From a virus: 64,000 nt of DNA. The translations under genes and the position numbers were made by a program. Below the pieces are notes generated by a model. It was not told the origin of the DNA, searched no databases, and saw nothing but the letters and a program-made list of their open reading frames with translations. Location: positions 22,113 to 86,112 of the IMG/VR virus record IMGVR_UViG_3300013137_002967; one strand, 5' to 3'. Below, piece by piece: positions 15,715-25,783 of this stretch. Each line of letters opens with the position of its first letter. The first letter of the stretch is position 1.

Positions 15715-17642
15715 TTAGCTCAAATAGAAATTTAGAAGTTCCAATGCTTTTATGGGATTGGAATGCTTCTAAATGGATCAATTTTAAATTAAAAATAGGA
15801 GTTTATCAAAATATATTTACATTTTTTAATGATAATAGTATTTCCTTTGTAACATCCATACCTTTAGATTATTCTAAAATACCGAAGGAATTATACGGAA
15901 ATGGTATGTGTAAAAATCTATTAGAATATGTTGATAGAAATAATAATGACTTGATAGTTAAATTCTTAAATTATTTTATTGTTTCTTTGTTACAAATAAA
16001 AAATACAAATGGAAATAAATTAAATTACAATTTTTCGGAATCATCATCTTGGAAAGACTCTACTTTTGAAGTTTACGATAATTTTACACCACTAAAAAAT
16101 ACAGAAGTTATATCTGAACCTAAAATCATATTGACACAACCCAAGCCTAAATTTAAGAATAAGCCTAAATCTAGACCTACTGTGTCTACAATAACAACAA
16201 CGGAAAAAATAGTTGTGACTACTTCTACAACATTAACACCACCAGCATTTATAAGAAATGCTCCAATAGAAGAAAATGAAATGATATTTTGGAATTGGAG
16301 TGCTTCAAAGTGGATTAATTGTAAAATTAGAGTTAGTGTATATGAGAATATATTAACATTTTTAAATATTAATAATATGAGTTATGTTGCCGAAATGCAG
16401 ATAGACTTTAGCAAGATACCAGATAATTTGCGAGGTAGTGGTAGTAGCAAAAATTTAATAACATATCTTGATAATAATATTAGAAATAATTCTTTGATAG
16501 TTAAATTTTTAAATTATTTTATAATATCAATATTACAAATTCAGTATAATAATGGAAATAAGATAAATTTAAAAATCTCAGAATCTTATAACTGGAAAAA
16601 CTCATCAATAGAGGTATTAGGTGGATTTTTTATACCAACTTCAGAATCAACTGATATTATTAGTATAGTTACACCTCTAACAACACTTCCACCAGTTTCT
16701 TCTCTAACTACTACCACTACAACTAAATTGAAAGTAACTACTACAACCACATTACCACAAATAATAACCACAACTACAACTACAATAAAAGTTAAGCCAT
16801 CCGAAAATTTACCTATGATGTTGTGGAATTGGAATTCGTCCGGATGGAATAATTTTAGTTGTACTGTTGGTGTATATAATAATTTTCTTGATTTTCTAGC
16901 AAAAAATAATATCTATTACATTGCTGAAATGCTAATAGATTTCAATAACGTTCCAGAAGAATTAAGAGGTAGTGGTAATAGTAAAAATTTAATAATGTAT
17001 CTCAACAACAATGTTAAGAATAATTCATTAATTATGAGTTTTTTAAATTATTTTATAGATTCTCTGGCAAAAATTAAACATGCATCAGGAAATAAAATAA
17101 GTTTTAATTTTGTAGATGCATTCTGGAAAAATGCAACATTTGAAGTTTATAGTGGCTATGCACCACAAAGAGTTATTAAAGAATCTACTATACTTGTGCC
17201 TAAATTTAAACCAGCACCAATCGCACCAAGAATAAAAGCACCAATCTTATCTATACCGAAATCTATTAATTCAACAACTACAACCACCTTAATAACCAAG
17301 AAAGAGAAAACACAAACCGTTGTACCTGAGGTAAGACCTATTATGGTACCAAAAGTTGTTACCACAATAACTACAAGAATTGAAGAGACAACCACCACAA
17401 CTACAACACTTGCAAATTGTAAAAATATAAGATTAAAATTTAATGCATTTAATAGCAGGAACGCATGTTTCGCATTAGATAGTGAATATTGTATTGATAC
17501 TGATGAATTTATTTATGCTAGTGTGATATATTATGTTGGTACTAGTTGTACATCATTTGCACAAAATGGTTTTTATAGTGATGGTGTTTATTGCAGAGAA
17601 TGGAATGGTGTGACTTTATCCGAACCAATTTTATGTGAATAA
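15711..17642 (+). CDS. Three-domain repeat surface protein with Thr-rich linkers
   Basis: A 643-residue protein. A domain of about 115 residues occurs three times (about 11-124, 189-305 and 366-484). Each begins W-x-W-x-(A/S)-S-x-W and contains the I-P-x-x-L/LRG-x-G-x-x-KNL and FLNYFI segments. Thr/Pro-rich linkers (about 130-185, 310-360, 490-570) separate them. A C-terminal Cys-containing module (568-643) ends the protein. No signal peptide. This modular, linker-rich build fits a virion decoration or tail adhesin. Two single-domain paralogues follow directly. Domain family not recognised. Confidence 0.85.
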   Translation: MISSNRNLEVPMLLWDWNASKWINFKLKIGVYQNIFTFFNDNSISFVTSIPLDYSKIPKELYGNGMCKNLLEYVDRNNNDLIVKFLNYFIVSLLQIKNTNGNKLNYNFSESSSWKDSTFEVYDNFTPLKNTEVISEPKIILTQPKPKFKNKPKSRPTVSTITTTEKIVVTTSTTLTPPAFIRNAPIEENEMIFWNWSASKWINCKIRVSVYENILTFLNINNMSYVAEMQIDFSKIPDNLRGSGSSKNLITYLDNNIRNNSLIVKFLNYFIISILQIQYNNGNKINLKISESYNWKNSSIEVLGGFFIPTSESTDIISIVTPLTTLPPVSSLTTTTTTKLKVTTTTTLPQIITTTTTTIKVKPSENLPMMLWNWNSSGWNNFSCTVGVYNNFLDFLAKNNIYYIAEMLIDFNNVPEELRGSGNSKNLIMYLNNNVKNNSLIMSFLNYFIDSLAKIKHASGNKISFNFVDAFWKNATFEVYSGYAPQRVIKESTILVPKFKPAPIAPRIKAPILSIPKSINSTTTTTLITKKEKTQTVVPEVRPIMVPKVVTTITTRIEETTTTTTTLANCKNIRLKFNAFNSRNACFALDSEYCIDTDEFIYASVIYYVGTSCTSFAQNGFYSDGVYCREWNGVTLSEPILCE

Positions 17643-17670
17643 TTGATCATTATTTTTCATTTATTATTTT

Positions 17671-17690
17671 TTATATATAGAAAAAAATAA
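17671..17690 (+). promoter_or_regulatory. Phage TATATA-type promoter motif
   Basis: TTATATATAGAAAAAAATAA, 10 bases before the ATG at 17701. A textbook example of the motif. Confidence 0.55.
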
Positions 17691-17700
17691 TAATATAATA

Positions 17701-18192
17701 ATGATTGTTTCTGATTTTGAAGATGGAGTACCAGCAAAATTTTGGTATTCTTCCTATTGGATAAATTTTAAATTAAAATTAGGCCAATATGACAATTTTC
17801 TTACCTTTTTAGAGATTCACCAACTCTCATTTTTAGCTGAGATGGAACTAGATTTTTCTACAATTCCCACATCTTTACATGGTCAAGGCACAAGTGAAAA
17901 TTTATTACAATATATTGCTAATAATACTAGCAATAGTAGTTTAATACTAAATTTTATTAATTACTTTATCTTAACAATCGTGGATTTTAGATATAGTACT
18001 GGTAAAAAATTAAAATATTCCTTTGGTAGTTGTTCAACTTGGCAAGATTGTGCAATTGATATCAAAAGTTCATATTCACCAACCACAAGCACCACTACAA
18101 CGACTCTTGCACCTACAACTACATTATCTCCAACTACAACACCAATGGCACCTCTTTTCATGGAGGTCTTTGGACAATTATATAATTTCTAA
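17701..18192 (+). CDS. Single-domain paralogue of the repeat surface protein
   Basis: A 163-residue protein with one copy of the 115-residue domain (SSYWINFKLKLGQYDNFLTF, then IPTSLHGQGTSENL and FINYFI), followed by a Thr/Pro linker and a short hydrophobic end (MAPLFMEVFGQLYNF). Probably a virion surface component together with its neighbours. Confidence 0.8.
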   Translation: MIVSDFEDGVPAKFWYSSYWINFKLKLGQYDNFLTFLEIHQLSFLAEMELDFSTIPTSLHGQGTSENLLQYIANNTSNSSLILNFINYFILTIVDFRYSTGKKLKYSFGSCSTWQDCAIDIKSSYSPTTSTTTTTLAPTTTLSPTTTPMAPLFMEVFGQLYNF

Positions 18193-18195
18193 TAA

Positions 18196-19699
<1,504 letters not shown>

Positions 19700-19712
19700 A
19701 TTATTTAATTTA

Positions 19713-20390
19713 TTATATTTTAACACTTTCTTGATCAACATCTTCTTGATGTGCATCATTCTTTATTTTTCCTAAAGTTTTTAACTTTAAATATCTGAAA
19801 TTGAAAGACGCATCAATAATATCTAGCTGTGCTTGTTTTGATGTTTTTTTGGTTTCTTTTAGAAAATTATAGTTATCTCTACAAACATTGACATTATATT
19901 CAAGACTTTTAATAGTCTTTATAAAATCATCATTAAGATATTCTGAATCATTAAACATATCAACAATAGATTTTATATTTGACGATAGTATTTTATTTGA
20001 TTCATTAAAATCATTTTCAGCTTTATCGATGTGATATTTAGATACAATATTATCTATTGAATAGTAATATCTATTTCTATGATGAAAAATTTTATTTTTT
20101 ATTTCCGGATCTAAATTTTCTTTCAATTCTTTACCTAAAGGTAACAAAATTTTATCACTATGTATTTCAAATGATACATCTGAAGATAAATCACTTTCAG
20201 TAATTTGAGAAATTTGTTTTTCTAGTGATTTAATATTTTTTCTTTTAGATACTTTAGATAAGTCCTGTGTGAACATAAACCAGGAACCACCATTATACCA
20301 ATTATAATTGGTATAATTATAATAGTAAATTCCTAAAATTGGATGAACCAATCTAATTGCATATTCTCTTATTAATTTAACTCTTGGCAT
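19713..20390 (-). CDS. Hypothetical protein, 225 residues
   Basis: N-terminus MPRVKLIREYAIRLVHPILG with a Tyr/Trp/Asn-rich segment (YYYNYTNYNWYNGGSW), then a long helical, Lys/Asn-rich region likely to form coiled coils. No family recognised. Same strand as the downstream PPIase, 13 bases away. Confidence 0.65.
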   Translation of the reverse strand: MPRVKLIREYAIRLVHPILGIYYYNYTNYNWYNGGSWFMFTQDLSKVSKRKNIKSLEKQISQITESDLSSDVSFEIHSDKILLPLGKELKENLDPEIKNKIFHHRNRYYYSIDNIVSKYHIDKAENDFNESNKILSSNIKSIVDMFNDSEYLNDDFIKTIKSLEYNVNVCRDNYNFLKETKKTSKQAQLDIIDASFNFRYLKLKTLGKIKNDAHQEDVDQESVKI

Positions 20391-20444
20391 TTTCTATTTC
20401 ATTTTTAATTTACTCTTGAATTAAGTCTTTAAATTCTTCACTAT

Positions 20445-21200
20445 TCATATAGATAATGTATAAAAATCTTCTTTCGTATTTAGTATATCACAAAAAACTA
20501 CACTTGTTGAATCATTCTTTTTAAAAATTTTAATCTCATCAGTAGCTGTGTGTCCAACAATCTGATGCATATTTTTTAATGGCTTTTTAGACATTAATTG
20601 TTTATCACACCATAAAGGTCCACCAACCCTTTTATTACCATCACGATACCAATCTACATCAAATAAACAAGGTATTCTATGAAGAAATGCTTCATTAAGT
20701 TGTTCAGCAACAGACATGTTTTCCATATTCATATCTTTTATTACTTTTGTAAAAACAAAATGATACCATCCGAAGTGAACACCCGCATGTGAAAAGAGAT
20801 AATTTTTGTACTGGTATGCTAATTGAAATTTTTCAACATTTCTATTAAATATTTCAAAAAGATCATAATGAGCCTCAGTTCTAAATCCTCTGATTGGTAT
20901 TTCACCTTTTATCCAAGGCAGATTTCTCCAATATTCCACATCATGATTACCCCAAAGTAAAACAACATTATCAGGATATAAAGTTTTAAATCTAATTAAT
21001 TCTAATAGATTTTCTCTTATCGTAATATTAGTTTCGGTAAAAGAATCGACGTAATCGCCAAGGAATATATATTTATTTTGTTCAGGTATAAATGTACCAA
21101 AGCCTGCTGCATCAGGTTCAGCGCTTAAAAGAAATCCAATATCAGCAAATTTTTTCCAGCAAGTACGGCCGTGAATATCTCCAATTGTCAGAATTTTCAT
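20445..21200 (-). CDS. Calcineurin-like metallophosphoesterase
   Basis: A 251-residue protein. GDIHG (7-11, D8 and H10), GDYVDS and WGNHD are the metal-binding motifs of PPP-type phosphatases; later HAGVHFGWY and VGHTA supply further His ligands. Resembles bacterial PrpE/lambda-type Ser/Thr or diadenosine tetraphosphate phosphatases. Substrate unknown. It has its own host-type promoter. Confidence 0.88.
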   Translation of the reverse strand: MKILTIGDIHGRTCWKKFADIGFLLSAEPDAAGFGTFIPEQNKYIFLGDYVDSFTETNITIRENLLELIRFKTLYPDNVVLLWGNHDVEYWRNLPWIKGEIPIRGFRTEAHYDLFEIFNRNVEKFQLAYQYKNYLFSHAGVHFGWYHFVFTKVIKDMNMENMSVAEQLNEAFLHRIPCLFDVDWYRDGNKRVGGPLWCDKQLMSKKPLKNMHQIVGHTATDEIKIFKKNDSTSVVFCDILNTKEDFYTLSI

Positions 21201-21216
21201 AATTTTTATATTTTCA

Positions 21217-21248
21217 CAAATATAAAGATTATTCTTTATATTTCCAAA
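21217..21248 (-). promoter_or_regulatory. Host-type promoter (TTTG-N20-TATATTTG)
   Basis: On the minus strand TTTG, 20 bases, TATATTTG, with the -7 box about 17 bases before the phosphoesterase ATG. The -33 box lies in the end of the upstream GIY-YIG gene. Confidence 0.65.
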
Positions 21249-22029
21249 TTTTATCTGGATAATCTCTACATTTTTTTGTTTTACCGATAAGTATATTATT
21301 CATAGTATAGTATTTAATTTTGAGGACTGATGAAGCCTCTTTAGCATTATTATATTCTTTAACTAATATACCATTTTCATATTCTTCAATTGGTTTATTT
21401 ATTATAATTATTTCATTTTTTATAGAATTAATTTTCATTCTATAATTTTCATTATAATAATAAAATCTAAAATTTCGTATGTGTGTTAGTTTATTTTTAA
21501 GACATGCTGTAATATTGCTTCTATTTATTTTTAATTTTTTAGATGCTTCTTTTATACCTTTTATTACTTCTAAGAAATTGCCATCTATATCATAAACTAT
21601 TATCTTTTTTTTAGTTTTTTCAATTGCAATTTCACTATTTACTCGTTTTTGACCTTTTTTAAAATTTCCGCTATTAGGAATTTTACTACATTCACTTATT
21701 TTTCTCTTGGTTTCTCCACTATGTTTAAATCCTATTGGTAAACCATCTCCACCATTTGTTGAATTTGTTAAATTACATTTTTCTTTAAAATACGATATCC
21801 AATAAATTTCTCTTTCAGTTAATGTTTCTTCGTCACAAATTTCTATTGATTTAATTAAAGGTTTTAACCCAACTTTTTTAAGTGATGTAATCCAACATGT
21901 TTTATGTGTTAAATGTTTATCTCTGTAATGTGTTGATAATCTTTTAGATAATGGCATTATCGTTTTTCCAATGTATCGTATTTCATTAGTGATAGGATCA
22001 ACTAATGAATAAATTTGAGCAATTCTCAT
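21229..22029 (-). CDS. GIY-YIG homing endonuclease with NUMOD modules
   Basis: A 266-residue protein. GIY-YIG domain at 1-95 (IYSLVDPITNEIRYIGKT, R in LSKRLSTHY, E in EREIYWI). NUMOD3-like segments follow (GFKHSGETKRKISE), then two NUMOD1-like DNA-binding repeats (VYDIDGNFLEVIKGIKEASK and EYENGILVKEYNNAKEAS). Organisation is like phage Seg and I-TevI-type endonucleases. No RHH gene precedes it. It is intergenic rather than inside an obvious intron. Confidence 0.92.
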   Translation of the reverse strand: MRIAQIYSLVDPITNEIRYIGKTIMPLSKRLSTHYRDKHLTHKTCWITSLKKVGLKPLIKSIEICDEETLTEREIYWISYFKEKCNLTNSTNGGDGLPIGFKHSGETKRKISECSKIPNSGNFKKGQKRVNSEIAIEKTKKKIIVYDIDGNFLEVIKGIKEASKKLKINRSNITACLKNKLTHIRNFRFYYYNENYRMKINSIKNEIIIINKPIEEYENGILVKEYNNAKEASSVLKIKYYTMNNILIGKTKKCRDYPDKIWKYKE

Positions 22030-22036
22030 ATATAGA

Positions 22037-22057
22037 TTTTTATTCTATATATTAAAT
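22037..22057 (-). promoter_or_regulatory. Phage TATATA-type promoter motif
   Basis: The minus strand reads TTTAATATATAGAATAAAAA before the GIY-YIG ATG at 22029. Confidence 0.45.
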
Positions 22058-22089
22058 TTTAATTTACCGAAAAAGATATAATTCTCGTA

Positions 22090-22332
22090 CTATTTCTTTT
22101 GAGTTGATTTAAATATTTTATAGGCATCGATGTAGTGATATCCGAATTTAGAGTTTTCGTAATCTTCTTGCTTTATTATCTTTTTAACTTCAGTTAAAGC
22201 ATCATCGTATTTATAATACAGATTATTATCTATATTTTTCCACGAATAAAATCCAAAGAATGTTGATTTAAGATACTCTATTGTGTACTCTTTCTTCCCG
22301 CCTTTCTTCTCTAAAATTCTATAGTGTTTCAT
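22090..22332 (-). CDS. Hypothetical protein, 80 residues
   Basis: A Lys/Tyr-rich small protein (MKHYRILEKKGGKKEYTIEYL). The KKIIKQEDYENSKFGYHYIDAY stretch suggests one helix and a sheet. No family recognised. Confidence 0.6.
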   Translation of the reverse strand: MKHYRILEKKGGKKEYTIEYLKSTFFGFYSWKNIDNNLYYKYDDALTEVKKIIKQEDYENSKFGYHYIDAYKIFKSTQKK

Positions 22333-22364
22333 ATTTATATATTATAGAGAAATTAGAATTATGT

Positions 22365-22622
22365 TTAAAATTTTTCAATTATTCTATTATCTTTTTTAAA
22401 TCTTACCGTATCACCAATCTTAAGTGATTTAGTTATTGCTTTTGTGGTTGTTGAGTTAGAAAGAGTAAAAATTTGATTATTACCATCTCTAAGTATTACT
22501 GAATTTGTGCTACTATCAATTGCTACAACTATTATAGGCGGTTTTCTATTGTTTATTCTATAATTAGAATTATAATTACAACTAAACATAAAAAGTAATA
22601 TAATTATTAAAAATTTCTTCAC
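22365..22622 (-). CDS. Small putative lipoprotein, 85 residues
   Basis: MKKFLIIILLFMFSCNYNSN is a type II signal peptide with lipobox FMFS-C15. The mature part is a short beta-rich domain (PPIIVVAIDSSTNSVILRDGN, then IGDTVRFKKDNRII). Probably anchored in a host membrane; superinfection exclusion or envelope modification is possible but unsupported beyond topology. Confidence 0.7.
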   Translation of the reverse strand: MKKFLIIILLFMFSCNYNSNYRINNRKPPIIVVAIDSSTNSVILRDGNNQIFTLSNSTTTKAITKSLKIGDTVRFKKDNRIIEKF

Positions 22623-22688
22623 AATAGTTTTTTTATTTATATATTATTTTTTGATTTTGATAAATTTTTAGAAAACTTAGAAATAAAA

Positions 22689-22704
22689 TATTTATATATA
22701 ACTT
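22689..22704 (+). promoter_or_regulatory. Phage TATATA-type promoter motif
   Basis: TATTTATATATAACTT, about 6 bases before the ATG of a 24-residue ORF. Confidence 0.4.
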
Positions 22705-22709
22705 CAATT

Positions 22710-22784
22710 ATGAAAAGTAGAAGACAACATATAAATTTTGGTACATATTCTTCAGCGATTAAAAATCGGCAGAGGTGTAAGTGA
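22710..22784 (+). CDS. Possible 24-residue basic peptide
   Basis: ATG at 22710, stop TGA at 22784. Rich in Arg and Lys, beginning MKSRRQHINFGTYSSAIK. It follows a TATATA element closely and is followed after 18 bases by a terminator, so the stretch is a complete small transcription unit, coding or noncoding. Confidence 0.35.
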   Translation: MKSRRQHINFGTYSSAIKNRQRCK

Positions 22785-22802
22785 TATTTTTTATAATTCA
22801 TG

Positions 22803-22832
22803 AGCCACCTACCTAGTATGTGGCTTTTTTAT
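22803..22832 (+). terminator. Rho-independent terminator
   Basis: AGCCAC and GTGGCT stem around an 11-base loop, followed by six T. It closes the 22.7 kb mini-unit. Confidence 0.7.
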
Positions 22833-22857
22833 TTTAATCTAAAAACAATTAATAAAT

Positions 22858-23412
22858 ATGGACAAAATGGAAAATTTAGAATGGAGAAAATTCAATGGTG
22901 AAATAATTCCAAACATTAATGAGTATGTTTTGAATTATGTTAAAAATATTGATAAAAATGCTAAAGTTATGGTTGGATGTGACTCTAGTTACAATGGTAG
23001 TAAATATGCTATTACGGTAGTATTCTATAATGAAAGAATCAGAAGAGGTGCTCACGTTGTATATGCGTCATTCCATTTACCAAGAAATAAGGATGTTTTT
23101 TCTAAATTGTGGAATGAGGCTGTTTTTGTTCATAAAGTTGCTGAATCTTTGGATGATACTTTGAGAAAGGCACATTATTTTTATAAATTTGAAAGAAATT
23201 ATTATGATAATTCGGTACCAGAAAAATTAGTTGAAATTCATGTTGACTTAAATGCAAATAAATCAACTAGAAACGGATCAAAATTTTCTAATAATAAATC
23301 TAATAAAATTTATAACGAAGTTATGGGATGGTTATGTGGTGAAAGATATAAAGTTATGGGGAAGCCTTATTCTTATTCTAGTAGCACAGTTGCGGATAGA
23401 TTGAGTAAATAA
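22858..23412 (+). CDS. RNase H-like protein of the YkuK/DUF458 type
   Basis: A 184-residue protein. VMVGCDSSYNGSKYAITVVFYNER carries the first acidic residue of an RNase H fold, EIHVDLN a later one, and TVADRLSK the last, in the arrangement of YkuK-like proteins. The family is widespread in Bacillus and phages but its activity is unclear. An alternative start is the ATG three codons downstream. Confidence 0.75.
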   Translation: MDKMENLEWRKFNGEIIPNINEYVLNYVKNIDKNAKVMVGCDSSYNGSKYAITVVFYNERIRRGAHVVYASFHLPRNKDVFSKLWNEAVFVHKVAESLDDTLRKAHYFYKFERNYYDNSVPEKLVEIHVDLNANKSTRNGSKFSNNKSNKIYNEVMGWLCGERYKVMGKPYSYSSSTVADRLSK

Positions 23413-23524
23413 TATCGGATGGTATTCTCATTGTGAAAGTTTTATCTTTTTTCTTCATGTTGTATTTACTTTTTAAGTATATGAACTACAAAATATCATT
23501 TTTCGTAAGAAACCATTTAAAAAC

Positions 23525-23541
23525 TTTTATATATAAGTTAG
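23525..23541 (+). promoter_or_regulatory. Phage TATATA-type promoter motif
   Basis: TTTTATATATAAGTTAGAG, 18 bases before the ATG at 23559. It supports that start over the upstream ATG-less extension. Confidence 0.5.
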
Positions 23542-23558
23542 AGTTTTGGAAGAATAAT

Positions 23559-23807
23559 ATGACTGAAAATACTATTGATTTTAAGTATATACACGTAATT
23601 ATAAAAAGTCTGATAGAAAGATTGTATAATTTTTTTATTGGGCTTTCATCTTTTAAAAATATACTAAACATATTGTATAATGAACTATATAATCCCGAGG
23701 AGCCTGAACTACCGGATGTACCATCTTTACCCGAGAATATTATAGTCATTAACAATTTTGTTTTGTTAGATGGTGATCATAAAATTTATGCGGGAGATTC
23801 GGGTTGA
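23559..23807 (+). CDS. Hypothetical protein with Pro-x-x repeat, 82 residues
   Basis: I place the start at 23559 (MTENTIDFKYIHVIIKSLIE), just after a TATATA element; the open frame extends upstream to 23433 without a better signal. A helical N-terminal half is followed by PEEPELPDVPSLPE, a Pro-triplet linker, and a short beta segment. The opposite strand of this linker would encode a collagen-like GTSGSSGSSG, so the strand assignment has some doubt. It ends inside a structured RNA-like region. Confidence 0.5.
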   Translation: MTENTIDFKYIHVIIKSLIERLYNFFIGLSSFKNILNILYNELYNPEEPELPDVPSLPENIIVINNFVLLDGDHKIYAGDSG

Positions 23808-23904
23808 AGTCCCGACCTAAGATAACAAGGTTATCTTTTAATGGTGTGTGGAAGCTATCTTCCTCCACTATCGGAAAAGCCACAATTTATTGTGGCTTTT
23901 TTAT
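23799..23904 (+). ncRNA. Structured segment with several hairpins ending in a terminator
   Basis: Hairpins in series: TCGGG-TTGAAGT-CCCGA at 23799-23815; an 8-bp AAGATAAC-AAG-GTTATCTT stem at 23819-23837; a GTGG...CCAC stem near 23848-23870; then the terminator. The first hairpin overlaps the stop codon of the upstream ORF. It could be a processed 3' UTR RNA or an independent small RNA. No known RNA family recognised. Confidence 0.35.
23877..23904 (+). terminator. Strong bidirectional terminator
   Basis: A 10-bp perfect stem AAGCCACAAT/ATTGTGGCTT with a 2-base spacer, followed by T-rich sequence on the plus strand and preceded by A residues. It separates rightward and leftward genes. Confidence 0.85.
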
Positions 23905-24308
23905 TCTTTTTTGAATTTTTTAATTCTCTTAATATCCTCTTTCATTTTATCATTAAAATAATGACGTAAAAAAGTTATATCATTATCTGTAAAAGAATAA
24001 TAATCCTTTATTAATCTAATATCATCATTACTGATATCAGATTTTTCTTTTGTTTTTTGCTTAGATTGCCACCACCATTGAGGAACGCCATTAATTGTTT
24101 TATAAAATAATTGATACCACACATCTATAGCAGATGCCTTATTAATATTCTTATTATTAAAAAATTGTGCTTGTTTTAGATACTTGAAAGCAAATTTCCT
24201 ATTAAGTACGAAGAAATTGTTTTCTTTTTCCTCATCTGATACAAATTTATATTTACTCTTATCTTTAAATATAATATTTGCTAATGTTATAAAATCTACT
24301 CTTGCCAT
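23901..24308 (-). CDS. Hypothetical protein, 135 residues (possible clamp-loader small subunit type)
   Basis: MARVDFITLANIIFKDKSKY begins a helical protein with FFVLNRKFAFKYLKQAQFFN, AIDVWYQLFYK, WWWQS and DIRLIKDYYSFTDNDITFL. The order (NR-x-F, WYQL, an aromatic WWW-SK patch, then a YY-x-x-x-x-x-x-I segment) resembles gp62-type clamp-loader small subunits of T4-like phages, but only loosely. It overlaps the histidine kinase end by 13 bases. Confidence 0.65.
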   Translation of the reverse strand: MARVDFITLANIIFKDKSKYKFVSDEEKENNFFVLNRKFAFKYLKQAQFFNNKNINKASAIDVWYQLFYKTINGVPQWWWQSKQKTKEKSDISNDDIRLIKDYYSFTDNDITFLRHYFNDKMKEDIKRIKKFKKE

Positions 24309-25783
24309 ATTTCATTTAATATATGTAGTAATTTTTCTTTATTTATAGGTCTTTTAAGATAATAATCTAAATATTTAGACTGATTTTTAGACATTGTTCT
24401 AGAAATAATTATACAATTATTAATTTTTTTTAGATGTTTAATCAGGTTATTAAAATCCTTATCAATAAGATTCAAATCTAAAAATATTAGATCAATTTTA
24501 TCTTTTTGTTCTTTATAAATTCTGATTGCATCTTCAGAATTATAAGTTGAAACAATATTAATTTGTAAAGATTTTAGAAACATACCTAATAGTGAGTAAT
24601 TAACAGGAAGTTCATCAACAATTAAAACCGTTTTATTAATAAAGCTTATTCTATTTCTATCCTTTGAGTTTTCAGATTCTTGTTTTTCTTCTAATGATAA
24701 TTTAATAAAAAAAGTTGTTCCTTTACCAACAGTGGATTCCAGATAGATTTCTCCACCTAAAAGATCAACAATTCTTTTAGATATTGATAATCCTAAACCG
24801 ACACCTTTATATTTTTTTGTACTGGAACTATCATATTGCCAAAATCTATCAAATACATACTTAAATTTATTTTCCTCTATACCTATACCGGTATCTTCAA
24901 TTTTAAATATTATAGATTGCTCAGATGTACTAAATGAGATTTTAATGTAACCTCTATCTGTAAATTTAATAGAGTTACTTATAATATTATAAAGAATTTG
25001 CTTCAATCTTAGATAATCTGATATAATCTTTTTATCATCATTTTTAATAAATTCCAATTTAACAAAATCTAGATTTTTCTTATAGTTTACATCTTCAAAT
25101 ATATCATACAATTCATCAAATAGATCATGTATCGAAAAATTTTCATATAATATATCAAATTCATTACTTTCTAATCTCGAATAATCCAATATATTATTTA
25201 ATAATTCTTCTAAGTGTTTAGCGTTAGAATTAATAGATTTTAAAAATCTTTCAAGATGATCCATATTTTGTCCACTTAATAGTATGTCTGAGAAACCTAT
25301 AATTGCATTCATAGGTGTTTTTAGTTCGTGTGAAACATTGGATAAGAATGTGGATTTTATGGAATTACTTTCATTCAATTGTTGTTTTAATTGTTCTATT
25401 TCGTTTTCAATTTTTTTATTTTTTGTTATATCGTAAAAATTCAATATTAAATATTTAATATTAGATTGTTCATCTAATACAGGAGTAATCATCATTTTAA
25501 AAAATCTATTATAGTTTTTGATTTCACCTATAACTTCCTTACCTGTGAACATAGATTCTAACATCAATTTTCTAACTTCCTCGTAATCTTCTTTATTTAG
25601 TAATTCAGATAATTTTTTATTTCTAAAATCTTCTTTTAGATATTTATCATGTTCAGAATTATAATATAATATTGTACCATCTATCTGTACAACAACAGTA
25701 TTAATTTTCACATCAGCATCCTTAAGAAATTTGTTACTAACATTTAACAACAAATCTGTACCGTTAATATTAATTATTTCCAT
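24296..25783 (-). CDS. Soluble hybrid sensor histidine kinase with receiver domain
   Basis: A 495-residue protein. A PAS-like sensor (about 20-120) is followed by a short coiled coil, a HisKA domain with phospho-acceptor H152 in SHELKTPMN, and a HATPase with N270, DTGIG (297-301) and GVGLGLSIS (327-335). The receiver (384-495) has D390/E391, phosphosite D436, S461 and K477. All catalytic residues of both modules are visible. No membrane segments, so it would sense an intracellular cue. Overlaps thymidine kinase by 14 bases. Phage-encoded hybrid kinases are rare; it may rewire host phosphorelays. Confidence 0.93.
   Translation of the reverse strand: MEIININGTDLLLNVSNKFLKDADVKINTVVVQIDGTILYYNSEHDKYLKEDFRNKKLSELLNKEDYEEVRKLMLESMFTGKEVIGEIKNYNRFFKMMITPVLDEQSNIKYLILNFYDITKNKKIENEIEQLKQQLNESNSIKSTFLSNVSHELKTPMNAIIGFSDILLSGQNMDHLERFLKSINSNAKHLEELLNNILDYSRLESNEFDILYENFSIHDLFDELYDIFEDVNYKKNLDFVKLEFIKNDDKKIISDYLRLKQILYNIISNSIKFTDRGYIKISFSTSEQSIIFKIEDTGIGIEENKFKYVFDRFWQYDSSSTKKYKGVGLGLSISKRIVDLLGGEIYLESTVGKGTTFFIKLSLEEKQESENSKDRNRISFINKTVLIVDELPVNYSLLGMFLKSLQINIVSTYNSEDAIRIYKEQKDKIDLIFLDLNLIDKDFNNLIKHLKKINNCIIISRTMSKNQSKYLDYYLKRPINKEKLLHILNEIWQE

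Noticed and set aside
15711-17642. Thr-tract DNA repeats taken for a CRISPR or microsatellite array
   Set aside because: They are in-frame Thr/Pro linker codons of unequal length with no spacer structure.
23486-23755. Minus-strand frame with GTSGSSGSSG
   Set aside because: It continues into a hydrophobic sequence unlike a fibre protein and faces the TATATA promoter on the other strand; kept only as an observation.
23799-23815. A T-arm-like hairpin (TCGGG-TTGAAGT-CCCGA) suggested a tRNA
   Set aside because: The loop lacks the conserved C at position 56 and no matching acceptor, D or anticodon arm could be built around it.
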